This document shows positions 22,809 through 36,029 of a stretch of 64,000 nt of DNA, piece after piece. Both the position numbers and the translations under genes were made by a program. Below the pieces are notes generated by a model that saw nothing but the letters and a program-made list of their open reading frames with translations, was not told where the DNA came from and did no database searches. Positions within the stretch are counted from its first letter, which is position 1. Each line of letters opens with the position of its first letter. The stretch is from the NCBI RefSeq assembly GCF_000143415.4, contig NW_003314365.1, positions 141,991 to 205,990 on the forward strand. Reading direction: 5' to 3'. Origin of the DNA: Selaginella moellendorffii. Taxonomy: Eukaryota; Streptophyta; Lycopodiopsida; Selaginellales; Selaginellaceae.

Positions 22809-24357
22809 TAAAAACACTTTTTTCAAGTGTAGGCGATGTTGGAGTTTCTCCGCGATATTGGAATTTCCTTGTTTCTCCCTCCCGCAGGCTCGAGAGACAA
22901 AAAAGACAGTGGTCGATCTAGCCCAGAAGGAAAGGATCCTGGAATGTGTCTCTCGCTTGGAACGATAATAGATTTGGAGGAGGAACTTGCGCCTCGCGTG
23001 ACTCGCAATGCAAGCCTTGTTACGATCGCACAGAGTGCTGCAGACTGCCAAGGAAGAACACGAACGCTGAGCGGCACACTCTGCAAGCTGGAACGCGAGC
23101 TATTGAGCGGAGCAGAGACAGGACACGACCCTGGACATCGGTTTACCGATGCCCAAGAGTTTTGGCAACCTTCGAATGGCTGTGAGTCATGATCTCCAGC
23201 CCAGAGGACAGGTCCAACTAATCATCACCGCGTTACGATGCTCCGTCTTCTTCTGCCAAGAACTGGACAGACACTTGCATCGGGTGGAACCAGGGCATTG
23301 CCGTGTGAGCTCGAGACTGGCATCCCAGCCTGATCGGCGCCACATCCCAATCGCCGCCCCAAGCTCCAAATACTACAACGACAAGCCAAAGATGGTGACG
23401 GTGTTATTGTCTCAGCTCCAGGATTGCGAGGAGATCAGACAGCAGGGGTATGGCCTCCTCCAAAGGCCGTGGTTGATTTACCCTCCAGCAGTAGTCTTTC
23501 AACCAGGCCTGGAGCGGGGCCTTCTGCCAACTTAAGTCGAGGTTCCTGGTGTTTCTCACCATGTGTTTCTCACCTGGATCTCCGCCACATTGCCATGGCA
23601 AACAAAATGGGTGGACTCTTCGTCTCAATCTGACAAGCAGCTGATGCAAAGGCTACTTTTGAGAAACAAAGCGTAAGTATGCTGCAACAAGAACCAGCAA
23701 CAGCCGTTTAAGGTATTGTCATGGAAGATGGCTTGCCTGAGCTCGAGTTTGATTTGATCCAGGCACCCTGGTCCCATCTATTCTTCACTTGGTTGTCAAA
23801 GCTTGGAGGTCCATAGGTTTCGATCCTTTCAAATCCTGCTCCAACTTTTGATGCCTTTTCTTGGCAATAATATATTGCTCTGAAACCGTGAAAGCTTACT
23901 CACCTGCAAAAAAAACTCCAGGGTTGCACCAGACATCCAATAAACCAGGGAAGCTCTTGAGGAAAATCCTAGATTCAACATAAACAAGTCACACCTCATG
24001 GAATTGGTGGTGATCTTGGTGCAACTAGCTAGTTAAGCTTGTCCTCAAACACATGGTTTTGGCATTTGTCTTTCACACTATTGTCCAATCTTGTGAAAGC
24101 CTTGACCAAGCTTAAACCTAATCAGCTGAGAACAAGCTGTCTCAAAAGTTTCCAAAGAGCAGAAGGCATAATACAAAGGTCACAAACTCGTCTCATCACA
24201 AGTTGCATTGTGGTCACTCCACGCCTTGGATGTTGATGAACTACAGGCCTCCATTTATCTTGGAAAATACATCTATGAGGAATGAAGCAATCTGGACAAT
24301 AGTATAAGCAAAATGAGCACGAGAAGAACCATACATACCGTGGAAAAGCATGAGTTC

Positions 24358-24536
24358 TACACACACACATGGCACGGGCAATGTTCGATCAAATGCCCGA
24401 GTGCCACAACATTGTCGCATGGACTGGTAGGCCTACACTCTCACTGGGAATTTCTTCCACGCTTTAATTTGATCCTCTACCAGGAGATGGTCTTGGAAGG
24501 AATGGCTCCCAACTAGATCACATTCACTTCCGAAAT
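24358..24536 (+). pseudogene. PPR-repeat fragment (copy 3)
   Basis: Counterpart of the fragment at 4,071, with a small deletion near 24,361 (caaaacgac lost). Confidence 0.65.
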
Positions 24537-24995
24537 CAGAAAAGTTCTTTGTCAGGATGTACCATCTAGTAGGACGAAACTGGCCTCAAGAATGCTAGAG
24601 CATAAGTTATAACATGTAGCTACGTGGGGCTCCTCGCCAAATGATGAACCTATGCAGAGACTTGCCCGATCGTGGAGCACTAGTACACGCAAGGTGGATT
24701 GTTAACATTGAGGATGTCATTGTCGTGTGCTAAAGTGGCCTGAAGAACGCCACCGTGATTGGATTCCTTGTGTTTCCATCACTCTTTTAGCTAATAGAGC
24801 TTCTAATTACAATCTTTTACAAGGAACCCACAGTACAAAGACTAAGCTCGGTTACAATCTTTTAAAATGAACCCAGGACTAAGCTCAATAATGAAGATTA
24901 GGCCATTGTTGGAATGTCCATTTTAAGGAGTTGAGCTTGAGCTAAATGCTTTTCAATTAAAACGTACAATAATATGCTTTGCCTCCTGTGGGAAC

Positions 24996-25735
24996 ATGCA
25001 GTCTATGTTAGGAGATCTCAGCAGGCATGGTGGATCAATGTTCCATCTGGAACGGATGAAATTTCTTGCTCAAGGTGCTCGTCTGACCACATTCCACAGC
25101 AATATTCTGAAGGAGATATTCGATGGGTTGTACAAAGAGATCAGGAAGATCCTGGTGCCGTTCATGTGGATGTTGTGCTGCCATTTGAATGGAAATTCGG
25201 GGGTTGGTAAATCTGCATTCGTCTGGTACTTCCGGTCATGATCTACGAGTCCAGAGCGACTGTTTTGATGTTCAAGGGTAACAAAGCTCAGGGTGGTGAA
25301 TAGAGAAGACTTCCCTCAGGAGATTGTGCTGGACAGCAAAGTAGATACCATCTCATCGATCTGTGAGTGGACTTGGGGCGGATGGTTGGAAATAAAACCC
25401 TTGTTGCTGCTTCATCACCAGACGAGTTCAATGTCAGAAAAGCCAAGCGGACAACGTTCACTCGCTATCTGCCTGCGTGGGAAAAGCACGAGTACGATGC
25501 TCTTGTGTCTTCTTGGAGGAAACGCGTGACAGACTACGAGAGTGGATCGGAAGAAGCCAAAGAGATAACGCAGAGAGTGAATGCTGCTGAAATGGCATTT
25601 GAATGGTTTGGAGGTATCCCCTGGTTTCTTTGGGATGTAGAAGCAAACGGTCTGACTGTGGAAGCTTTCGAAAGGGATTGAAGCACCTGAGTATGGTTCT
25701 GACTCCTGATCTTGTCCTTCAAGCGTTTTGAGCGT
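24996..25735 (+). pseudogene. P-loop NTPase remnant, Crinkler/RHS-like (copy 3)
   Basis: This is the best preserved of the three. The first frame (24,996-25,241) runs unbroken through EIFDGLYKEIRKI to GNSGVGKSAFVWYF with an intact Walker A. Later segments need frame changes at about 25,240, 25,290 and 25,370. The last open piece (25,367-25,681) ends EANGLTVEAFERD as in copy 1. Confidence 0.47.
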
Positions 25736-26124
25736 TGGTGGTCCAGGAAACCAAGGTGCGCATCTTCATGCTCTCAAACATGCTCCTGGCGGCGCTCAAG
25801 TTGAAACTTGCGTGAGAGCTATCCAGCAGACAATGGTCTTGCGCAGGATCTCGTGAACGGCCTTGTCAAAATGCCCATTCTCGCAAATGCGAGGATCCAC
25901 GGTACTGGATTCTTCTCCGGGATTTGACCGAAGGTGTTCTTCGTGAGGGCAACGACGCCTTGGATGGTCCTAATGATGGAAGTCGTTGTAATTCTTAGGA
26001 TACTACTTTATCCATCACGAATAGCATCAATACAGTAATCACTTCGAAGCTTTTAAAATAGGATCTACATATTTTGTCTTGGTAATGGGAGATTTCACTT
26101 CCTGAACATAGTCGCTTCTATATA

Positions 26125-26625
26125 TCAGGTGAAGCAAGATCTAACGTCCACATCTTGATTGATTTCATTTGCTGTTAAATCCATCCATTTTTTGAATTTT
26201 TTTTGTGTGTGGCTATCCGGCACCAGGAATCGTCTAAAATCCATGGTGAGGCTCTTTGGGTATCGAGGTTTCTTCATTTGAATCCTTGGAATCTTTCGGT
26301 TTTCGGTTTTCGACATCCAAGCCGGCTCCCTTTCGTCCTTGGGCGGCTGGATGCCTTGGATGATCGCCGCATTTTGCCGCGTCTTGGCGTCCGGAAGGGA
26401 TGTGTCAGGGAGCGAAGCAATTGCGTCAGAATAGATGCAGCTGAGCTCCTGGACCAGCTCGTCCCAAGTCCGGCACGACAGGCCCGTTGTGTAGTTGGGA
26501 GAGAGGGGATGGAAAACGTCGCCTTTGTCTGGGTGTAACCGGATGGAGAGCTCCGAGGGATTCAAGCCACCCAAACATCGAGAGATGGCAGCTTTCCGCT
26601 GCACAGCGCGAAACCGTAGCCGCAC
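26125..26625 (-). CDS. Hypothetical protein, 166 aa (copy 3)
   Basis: Counterpart of 5,864-6,364 with full length and only a few substitutions (LNYTMGP to PNYTTGL). It is unrecognised. Confidence 0.35.
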   Translation of the reverse strand: MRLRFRAVQRKAAISRCLGGLNPSELSIRLHPDKGDVFHPLSPNYTTGLSCRTWDELVQELSCIYSDAIASLPDTSLPDAKTRQNAAIIQGIQPPKDEREPAWMSKTENRKIPRIQMKKPRYPKSLTMDFRRFLVPDSHTQKKFKKWMDLTANEINQDVDVRSCFT

Positions 26626-26775
26626 TAAAATCTAACGGTTTGGATGGTATATTCTAAGATATCCTTTAATCCAACGGCTGTGATGTATCGCTCTTAACCT
26701 TTTATTTGTTTGTAGTTACCACTAATATAAACTGCGTTTAAAAGTTCGGTTAATTTAATAATAAAATAATAAAAT

Positions 26776-26911
26776 AGTGTTCATGTTAGGGGGCGACCCT
26801 AACACCGTACTATTCTTAATTGAAAGTCGAGGCGGATGGGAATCGAACCCAGCAACCCTTCACAATAGAACATTACAGCGTGCATGCTATAACCACAAAG
26901 CCATGAACACT
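26776..26911 (-). repeat. tRNA-derived SINE-like element (copy 3)
   Basis: Counterpart of 7,007-7,142 with the same box A, box B and inverted ends. Confidence 0.6.
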
Positions 26912-26977
26912 GGGAGATAACAAAATATTATTTCAGCACCTCTTATTTGAAAAACAAGATTTGGAATCCATCTGATT

Positions 26978-27410
26978 GTCCACGTGGACGACATCCAGGG
27001 GCTGCGAGGCCAGAGGATCCACGCGCGGATCCTGGAGAGCAGCTACTGGCCGAGGAAAATCCACGAGGAAAATCGTCTCCAGCGGCCTCGAGGTTCCTTG
27101 CTAATCTGGTCATAGAAAGTATGGAAAGTGCGGGCGCTGGAAATCTTCCAGAAGATGAAAGATCGAGGTTCTTTCTCGTGGAAGATTGCGATCGCGGCAT
27201 TTGCCCTTGTTACTCTTTTTCGAGCATCCAGTTATTTCTCTTGGCAGCTATCAATGCCGATCCGGGGGAGATCCACGCGCTAATCATCGCCGCGTTACGG
27301 TGCTCCGTTGGCGAGCATGCCATCGCCGAGATCTTCTTCTGCCAAGAACTGGACAGACACTTGCATCGGGTGGAACCAGGGCATTGCCGTGTGAGCTCGA
27401 GACTGGCATC
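26978..27410 (+). pseudogene. PPR fragment fused by deletion (copy 3)
   Basis: The N-terminal piece (GQRIHARILESS) is joined at about 27,053 to the later piece (IHEE...LLANLVIE) through a deletion of about 1.7 kb relative to copies 1 and 2. One g of the gaaaggtatgg run is also lost. The result is an open frame of 224 codons from 26,947 whose second half is not in the PPR frame, so it is not a real protein. Confidence 0.6.
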
Positions 27411-27655
27411 CCAGCCTGATCGGCGCCACATCCCAATCGCCGCCCCAAGCTCCAAATACTACAACGACAAGCCAAAGATGGTGACGGTGTTATTGTCTCA
27501 GCTCCAGGATTGCGAGGAGATCAGACAGCAGGGGTATCGCCTTCTCCAAAGGCCGTGGTTGATTTACCCTCCAGCAGTAGTCTTTCAACCAGGCCTGGAG
27601 CGGGGCCTTCTGCCAACTTAAGTCGAGGTTCCTGGTGTTTCTCACCATGTGTTTC

Positions 27656-27916
27656 TCACCTGGATCTCCGCCACATCGCCATTGATAGCTGCAAGAATTC
27701 GATATCGACGAGCATTTGCCGAAAGAGCACCAGAACTTCTGGCATTTGCCTGCTGTGGGCAAATGCGTTCTAGAAGAAAACATTTCCATCTTCCATTTTG
27801 TGGAGGACACCCAAGGCATCCGCGGCGCGCCCGCACTTTCCATACATTTCCATGACGAAATTCGCGAGGAATCTATGACGATCAGAGCAGCGTCTCCTCC
27901 TCGTCGTCAAGAACAA
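27656..27916 (-). pseudogene. PPR-repeat fragment, opposite strand (copy 3)
   Basis: Counterpart of 9,612-9,872. Confidence 0.6.
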
Positions 27917-27991
27917 TGCGATGGAACCATTCGTTAACTACATGTAAGCTTCGTCAAAATAGCAAATGGCGCAAGGACAGCGATAGCAGAG

Positions 27992-28186
27992 GTGACGCTG
28001 CCACCATTGGGCGACCTGGATAACGATACGCTGCTCCGCACTTTCGCTCGCATTCCAACAAGGAAGTTCCTCACCCGAGCAGCGCTTGTCTGCTGCGCTT
28101 GGCTGGATGATCCGGTCTGGCTCAAACCAAGACAAGCCTTCAAACAATACCTCGCAAAGCAAGCATCACAAGCATTGCTTTTGTGA
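27992..28186 (+). pseudogene. F-box domain fragment (copy 3)
   Basis: Counterpart of 9,948-10,142 and identical in the F-box. Confidence 0.6.
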
Positions 28187-28979
28187 TTTAAAGCGGTACG
28201 TATATACTCTTGTCCAGATCGCTCAAGAACGCACAAGAGACTGTCTTGAGCTTCATTCCTCATCTTTGCCACCTTTCGATTTTCGCCAAGCGATGTGTCC
28301 GAGTGCAGTGCTTCGAGTAAGTGACTAGGCTAGTGGAGTCACGTTTTAAAGCTTCTCCTTGTCCCTTACCACGCTCGCAGTGGCTTAACGTACCCAGGAG
28401 CAGTTGAGGGACTTCTTCGAACCTCGCAGATCCTTGTGTTGTATCATCGCCTTGCTTGCCATGCTTCTTCTCTTGTCAGCCATCAGCTATGCAGAGTCTA
28501 AACCTGCAAGCAGCTCTTGAGGAATTGTTTGCTCTCACCTGATGCTCGATCAAGGCTCTCACAACGTACTCTGGGACTAGACTACAGTGGATATCACTGA
28601 TGCAACAAGCTTTAGGTTCTGAGTCTAAGTTAGTTGCACCAACTCAAAGATGTTCTGTTTTGTTTCATGGTTTTGAACATGGTTTTTCTATAGGAACAAG
28701 CATCAGACTGGAAGCTTTTGGGTGGTGTCTTGATGAATTAAGCTCCCCGAGGGTTTCATCTTGCGAAGAAGAGAGAAACAACTAACCCCAACCTTCAGCA
28801 CTCTTGACATTTCCAGATGCCTTGCAACTCGAATCTCTTGGGCAGGACGCACGGGGGGTGCCTGGATCAAATCAAACTGATGGGAAACATTCGCGTGCCA
28901 GCTGAGCGCCATGCCCAGAATTTCAAGAAACGATTCATGAAAGTAACAAACACGTTAACAAGCTATTAATGCATAATTT

Positions 28980-29069
28980 GGACGGGAACCTGTTGACCGG
29001 ATATCTGGCTAGAATAAAAACAATTATTGGCAAGGTCACAGGTTTGAACCCACAGCCAGAGACCCAATT
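28980..29069 (+). repeat. SINE-like repeat R1 at the end of the array
   Basis: Start of an aborted fourth unit. R1 is complete (with tgaccgg for tggccgg and ggtttgaaccc for the box B) and array similarity stops right after it, so the array edge coincides with this element. Confidence 0.6.
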
Positions 29070-29248
29070 AATTTTTTCCCGGATAATACGCGATGCACCG
29101 CTGCTCTTGAAAGCCATGCCACTGAGAAATGCCAATTCAATTCCATGAACTCCCGCATCCATGAGTTGGCTTATGGAAGAATCGATAAACCACAGTATTG
29201 GTTTACTTGCTAATAAAAATCTTATTTACATAACTTATAGTGCTTAAT

Positions 29249-32007
<2,759 letters not shown>

Positions 32008-32279
32008 CGCGAAACCTCGGACGCTGCTAGAATTCGAGCTCGATCAGGGCGATCGATCGACCGATCAATCGAAAAAGTGTGTACCTAGCGATGAGAAAAA
32101 GGTGTAGACACGAGGCGCTCCTTCGCGACCTAAATACAAGCATTGCTTGTTTTGCCCGTACGTGTCCACCATTGGACCACGCCATGGACGCTACGTGTTT
32201 AGTTCCCGCCAGCGAAACAGAGAATATCCACGACAAGAAAAGAAAAGGGATATTTGGGCGCATTCTAGGGCAGGCCCAG
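32008..32279. promoter_or_regulatory. 5' flank of the malic-enzyme gene
   Basis: Non-coding sequence upstream of the malic-enzyme start. Parts are repeated at about 35,740-35,900 (for example cccgccagcgaaacagagaa in both), showing that the pseudogene copy was duplicated with its promoter. No clear TATA box was fixed. Confidence 0.4.
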
Positions 32280-32695
32280 TCTGCCACGTCTCTTGTACAG
32301 TCAGCAAAAATTCCACGGCTGTAGTGCTCTTGCGCGCGGTTTGAAATGCGTCCTCATCACATTCCTCTTCAATCTTTTGGATTGGAAATCCATCCATCAA
32401 TCAGCCAATCGATTTCTTTCTGCTGTGATAATCTACCTAGCAAAGGACTTATCGTCTAATCAAATTGATGGGCGAGATGTTTCTATCCCTGGTTGTCCGA
32501 GCTACCTCGAGGAAGCCTTCGTCTCCATTCTTCTGGATCTCCGGGTTCGCTCGTACTTGATCTCTCCACCGCTGCTACTTCCAGCATTGCTACCACTGCC
32601 GCTGCTGTGGATGCCCGGTGGTCGTGGCGCCCGGTGGCGGCCGAGGTGGTGGAACCAAAGTTCAACTAAGGTGGCAACTCTGCTCGATGGGGAAA
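32280..32695 (-). pseudogene. Duplicated fragment of the P450/CHR4 3' ends
   Basis: This stretch parallels 39,836-40,570 with deletions. It has ctgccacgtctcttgtacag against ctgccacatcacctgtacag, the atgcgtcctcatc and ggttgtccgag blocks, and the CHR4 C-terminal codons (ctcgaggaagcc, ctccattctt, ctccaccgctgctacttcc). It is a non-functional copy carrying the last codons of the CHR4-type gene. Confidence 0.7.
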
Positions 32696-33000
32696 TGATA
32701 GCGTTGTGGAGCTGGAGGACTATTGTGCTGCCGTGGCTCCAGGTGAGGCGACTGGATTGCTTCGCGCCTCATTCAATCTAGAGCTCTGGGATCGATCTAT
32801 AGCATGAAAGAAAAGAGAGGAGGGATCGATTTTCTTGCACAGGAGCTGGAGAAATGGTTTTCTGATCGTGGGGTGGCAGTTTTTGATTATGAAATATTTT
32901 CATTCGATTTTGGAAGAAGCAAGGAAAAACTTTTTATAATCATCATGAAAATAACTAACTTGATGTTTGAAAACTCTACCGGTTTCCAGCCTTGACTTTG
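32696..33000. other. No gene seen
   Basis: AT-rich sequence between the duplicated fragment and the weak exon candidates; nothing supportable. Confidence 0.4.
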
Positions 33001-33530
33001 CCAAGAGCGAGCGGTGTAGTCACATCCTCACAGTTCATCCCGCGGTTAAGGAGAATGCTCATACAGGTCTCGCACAAGTCCTTGCCCTGCATGCTTTATA
33101 ATTCAAGCTCTGCGTAAAAACGAAAACGTACCAGTTTCAGTCCCCCATACAGCATGCCCATCTCCTCTGGACCACTGGAGAAAAAAAAAGAAAAGAAAAA
33201 GACCGTGGGCAGCATGACAAATGCTTACTTCAAACTGCATGAAATAAAAGTTATATCAAACCAGAACAGGAATGAGTTTAGCACACTTGCCTGTGCGTCT
33301 CAATGGCTGGAGACTGGAGATACTTGTGGAAAACTTACGATCTCCTGACAACGGCACAACATGTTTAGACACAGCAAAGGAAGGCACACGTACAGACTTG
33401 CTCATGGGTGGGTGAATAGACAACGCAGCGGCTACGAACACCAGCGGTATACATGACATTCCACTTCATCAGTAGCACTGTTGAAAAAGCTCCACAACCA
33501 AAGCGCAGCATCTCGGCCTGTAACCAGATA
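33001..33530 (-). pseudogene. Possible exons of an unrecognised protein
   Basis: The minus strand gives plausible exon pieces: AEMLRFGCGAFSTVLLMKWN, continuing VMYTAGVRSRCVVYSPTHEQ; then EEMGMLYGGLKL before a GT; then GKDLCETCMSILLNRGMNCE, continuing DVTTPLALGKV. They could be adjacent exons of one gene but I do not recognise a family. A further minus-strand frame near 33,640-33,840 (SSREASNAWLDFGMAALAFP) may belong with them. No start or complete structure could be assembled. Confidence 0.25.
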
Positions 33531-34049
33531 ATTAAGCAGTGAGGAGTTTATTACTAGTTTAGGAAAAACAAACATAATGAGCCTCTAGTAGTACCTTGCA
33601 AAGCCATCCATCAGCGCTTTCTCGTTTCGAGTATCCTATCAGGCAGCATGGCTCGCCTGAACAGGCCCTTGCGAACAAAACGGAATCTGGGGGCAATGGA
33701 TCCCCGGGTAGTAGTGCGTAACGAGTCTCTCCGGGCGCCCGTCGAATGGTGGAAAGGCGAGAGCAGCCATGCCAAAGTCAAGCCACGCGTTGCTCGCCTC
33801 GCGGCTGCTCTTGATTAAGGGCGACTTGGCGTCGTGCCAGGAGAATCAACCAAGCAGGCAGGCGAAGGCCTGGAAGGGTGCTGGACGCATGCACCGTGTT
33901 GGCAAGGGCGCATAGACTTGTTGATATCTTCGCTCATCTGGGAGCCTCAGCGGTAGAGGGTAGACACCGCCTCCTCGCTGGAAGAATTGATAAGCACCTG
34001 TAAAAGGGCATAGGGAAAGATACAGAATCTGAAATTTCTCTCAGCTGGA

Positions 34050-35900
34050 AAACGATGTGATTAATGTAATAAGAAGAAAAAACAATGACTTCCAATACAT
34101 ACCTGGCCTGTCTTCCCATTCATTTCGACAGGAGGGAATGGGCTCCCACTCGCAAAAATGGCACGTCCCTGTGTGTATTTGAGCGCCTCTAACCTCCGAG
34201 AAAGAATTATTTGCTACAATTGAAAAATTATGAATCTCAAAAACCCACTCCAGCAATTCCAACACACAACTCATAAGTTATGGACTGTAAAAGAAATGTT
34301 CCTTGCTTCTTCTAGGTCAGCGATCTCCATTCTGAGAAGAATACAGGGACACTTTTACCTCTTTCGAGATGTGGAGAGCAATAATTTCTGCAATTCCCGA
34401 TCCTGTCTACGACAGGAAAAGAAAAGTCCATTGGCAAGAGGACAACAACACTTCTCCCGCACCAGCAAATAAGTCCGTTTTATTCCTGTAATATTCACAG
34501 CCGCAATCAGACCCCCAAGAACCACAGCAGCAGTCCCTTGCATCAAGGAAAAGAACAGCTTTTCGTTTTGCCATGCTATCTCGTCAAAGTTTCACCTGAA
34601 TGTTGAAAAAAGGTGCATTGTTGAATAATTTGCAAGGAACCTGAAAGCATTCTGATTAGGAAAATTTTCAAACTCACAACAGCCTTGTCAGTAAGTCAAT
34701 TAGGCTTCTGATCCTCGGTGACAAACAACAGCACATTAGTGTAACAAGCAAGAAAGATGACAATGAATCATACCTGCACAAGAACGCCTTCGCCATACTC
34801 CTGCTTCACAGCACTCGTAAACTCGTCAAGCAGGCTGTCATATTCCTAGCTTAAAACAATGTAATGGACAGTTCGCTTTCGTTTCAGACCGATGTAGAAA
34901 CGATCATTCAGAAGGTCCTTGTTATTTGTTCCAACCTCTGAAACCATCGGGAGGCGTAACAAGTAAAAATTTTAGGCTGACAATCAACATTACCAAAGAA
35001 GTTTCCTTCAGGTTCGAATCGGGAAATTGGCTCTATATACTGCACTTGGTGATCTTCGTCACCCAAAGTTTGTGACGAAGAAAGAAACCTGGATTCCGAG
35101 CTCTCCTAAACCTAGAATACGCTCCCCGTCAGTAACAACAATGTATAGCCAGTTTCGAAGAGCGTCCGCCCCTGTTCATTTCTCCAAAGTTTAACACAAC
35201 ATACTTCTCGTTTAACTGATACTGTATATAAGCCCGTATGTTTCGAACGCCTCACCTACAATCGGCGTATAGAAACAGCTATTCATTTTGTTCCTGCAAG
35301 TTGCTTATAAAAAATACGTGAACTTACAAGAGCAATGAATTACCTGTAGCTCCAGAAGAGTGACATACTTTCATAGTGGGATCCGGGTACGAACGTAAAA
35401 CATATAGAACTCGCTTTCCTACAACCACCAACAAGCAGCATTTAATTCGTGTCAGGAGAAAAAGATGTGTCGAGAATTCTAGATCAAATTGACACCTGAA
35501 GTTCCTGAGAAAAATGGACAGGATGTCGCAAATGGTGATGATCTCTTTCACCTGGAGTGAAACCAAGCCACTTGTTGTACCTTAGGATCTCCACGCGGCT
35601 AAAGTAAAAGCAGATCATAAAAGGAATCAAAGCAAACCTTGGGACATTGCAAGCAAGGAGTAACGATGCGCTCCACAGTAGCTGCGCCCTCGTCATAGAT
35701 GCACCGGCAAGTTGCGCTTGGATCCTTATGTCGTGCACGCTTTAGAATGTCAGCTAGAATGTGAGCTCGATCAGAGCGATCGATCAATCGATCGTTAGCT
35801 TGTAGACGCGAGGCGCTACCTAAATACAAGCGTTGTTTTGCTCATGCCATGGACGACGCCACGTGTTCAATTCCCGCCAGCGAAACAGAGAATATCCCCA
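34050..35900 (-). pseudogene. Malic-enzyme pseudogene (local duplicate)
   Basis: Blocks match the intact gene at 29.2-32.3 kb in the same order and orientation: the SPFSPVE region near 34,110, [18 protein letters not shown] near 34,500, the ACTVKQEYGEGVLVQ region near 34,780, the GLKRE region near 34,890, and N-terminal and promoter blocks at 35,470-35,900. Internal exons (ALSNPTS, QLKPTVLIG, much of the GAGEAGSG exon) are deleted, and small indels break the frames. It cannot make malic enzyme. Confidence 0.85.
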
Positions 35901-36029
35901 ACAAGGAAATAGCATATCCACCTTTCCACCAATGGATCCATCCGGCGTTCGATTCCCGCCAGTGCCAGCCACAGATATTTCGACGCTGCGCCGGTATTCT
36001 AGGGCAGGCGAGCTGCCGAGATCGATCCC

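Larger units (their letters stand above)
21587..28969. repeat. Tandem array unit, copy 3, internally deleted (7.4 kb)
   Basis: This is the third copy. It follows copies 1 and 2 to about 23,219, then jumps to sequence equivalent to 9,255-9,630 of copy 1, and at about 23,593 jumps back to sequence equivalent to 3,297. The START-like gene is therefore missing. A second deletion at about 27,053 joins the equivalent of 7,291 to about 9,030, removing the minus-strand PPR fragment. The remaining pieces keep their order. A fourth unit begins at 28,970 but stops after about 100 bp. Confidence 0.93.
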
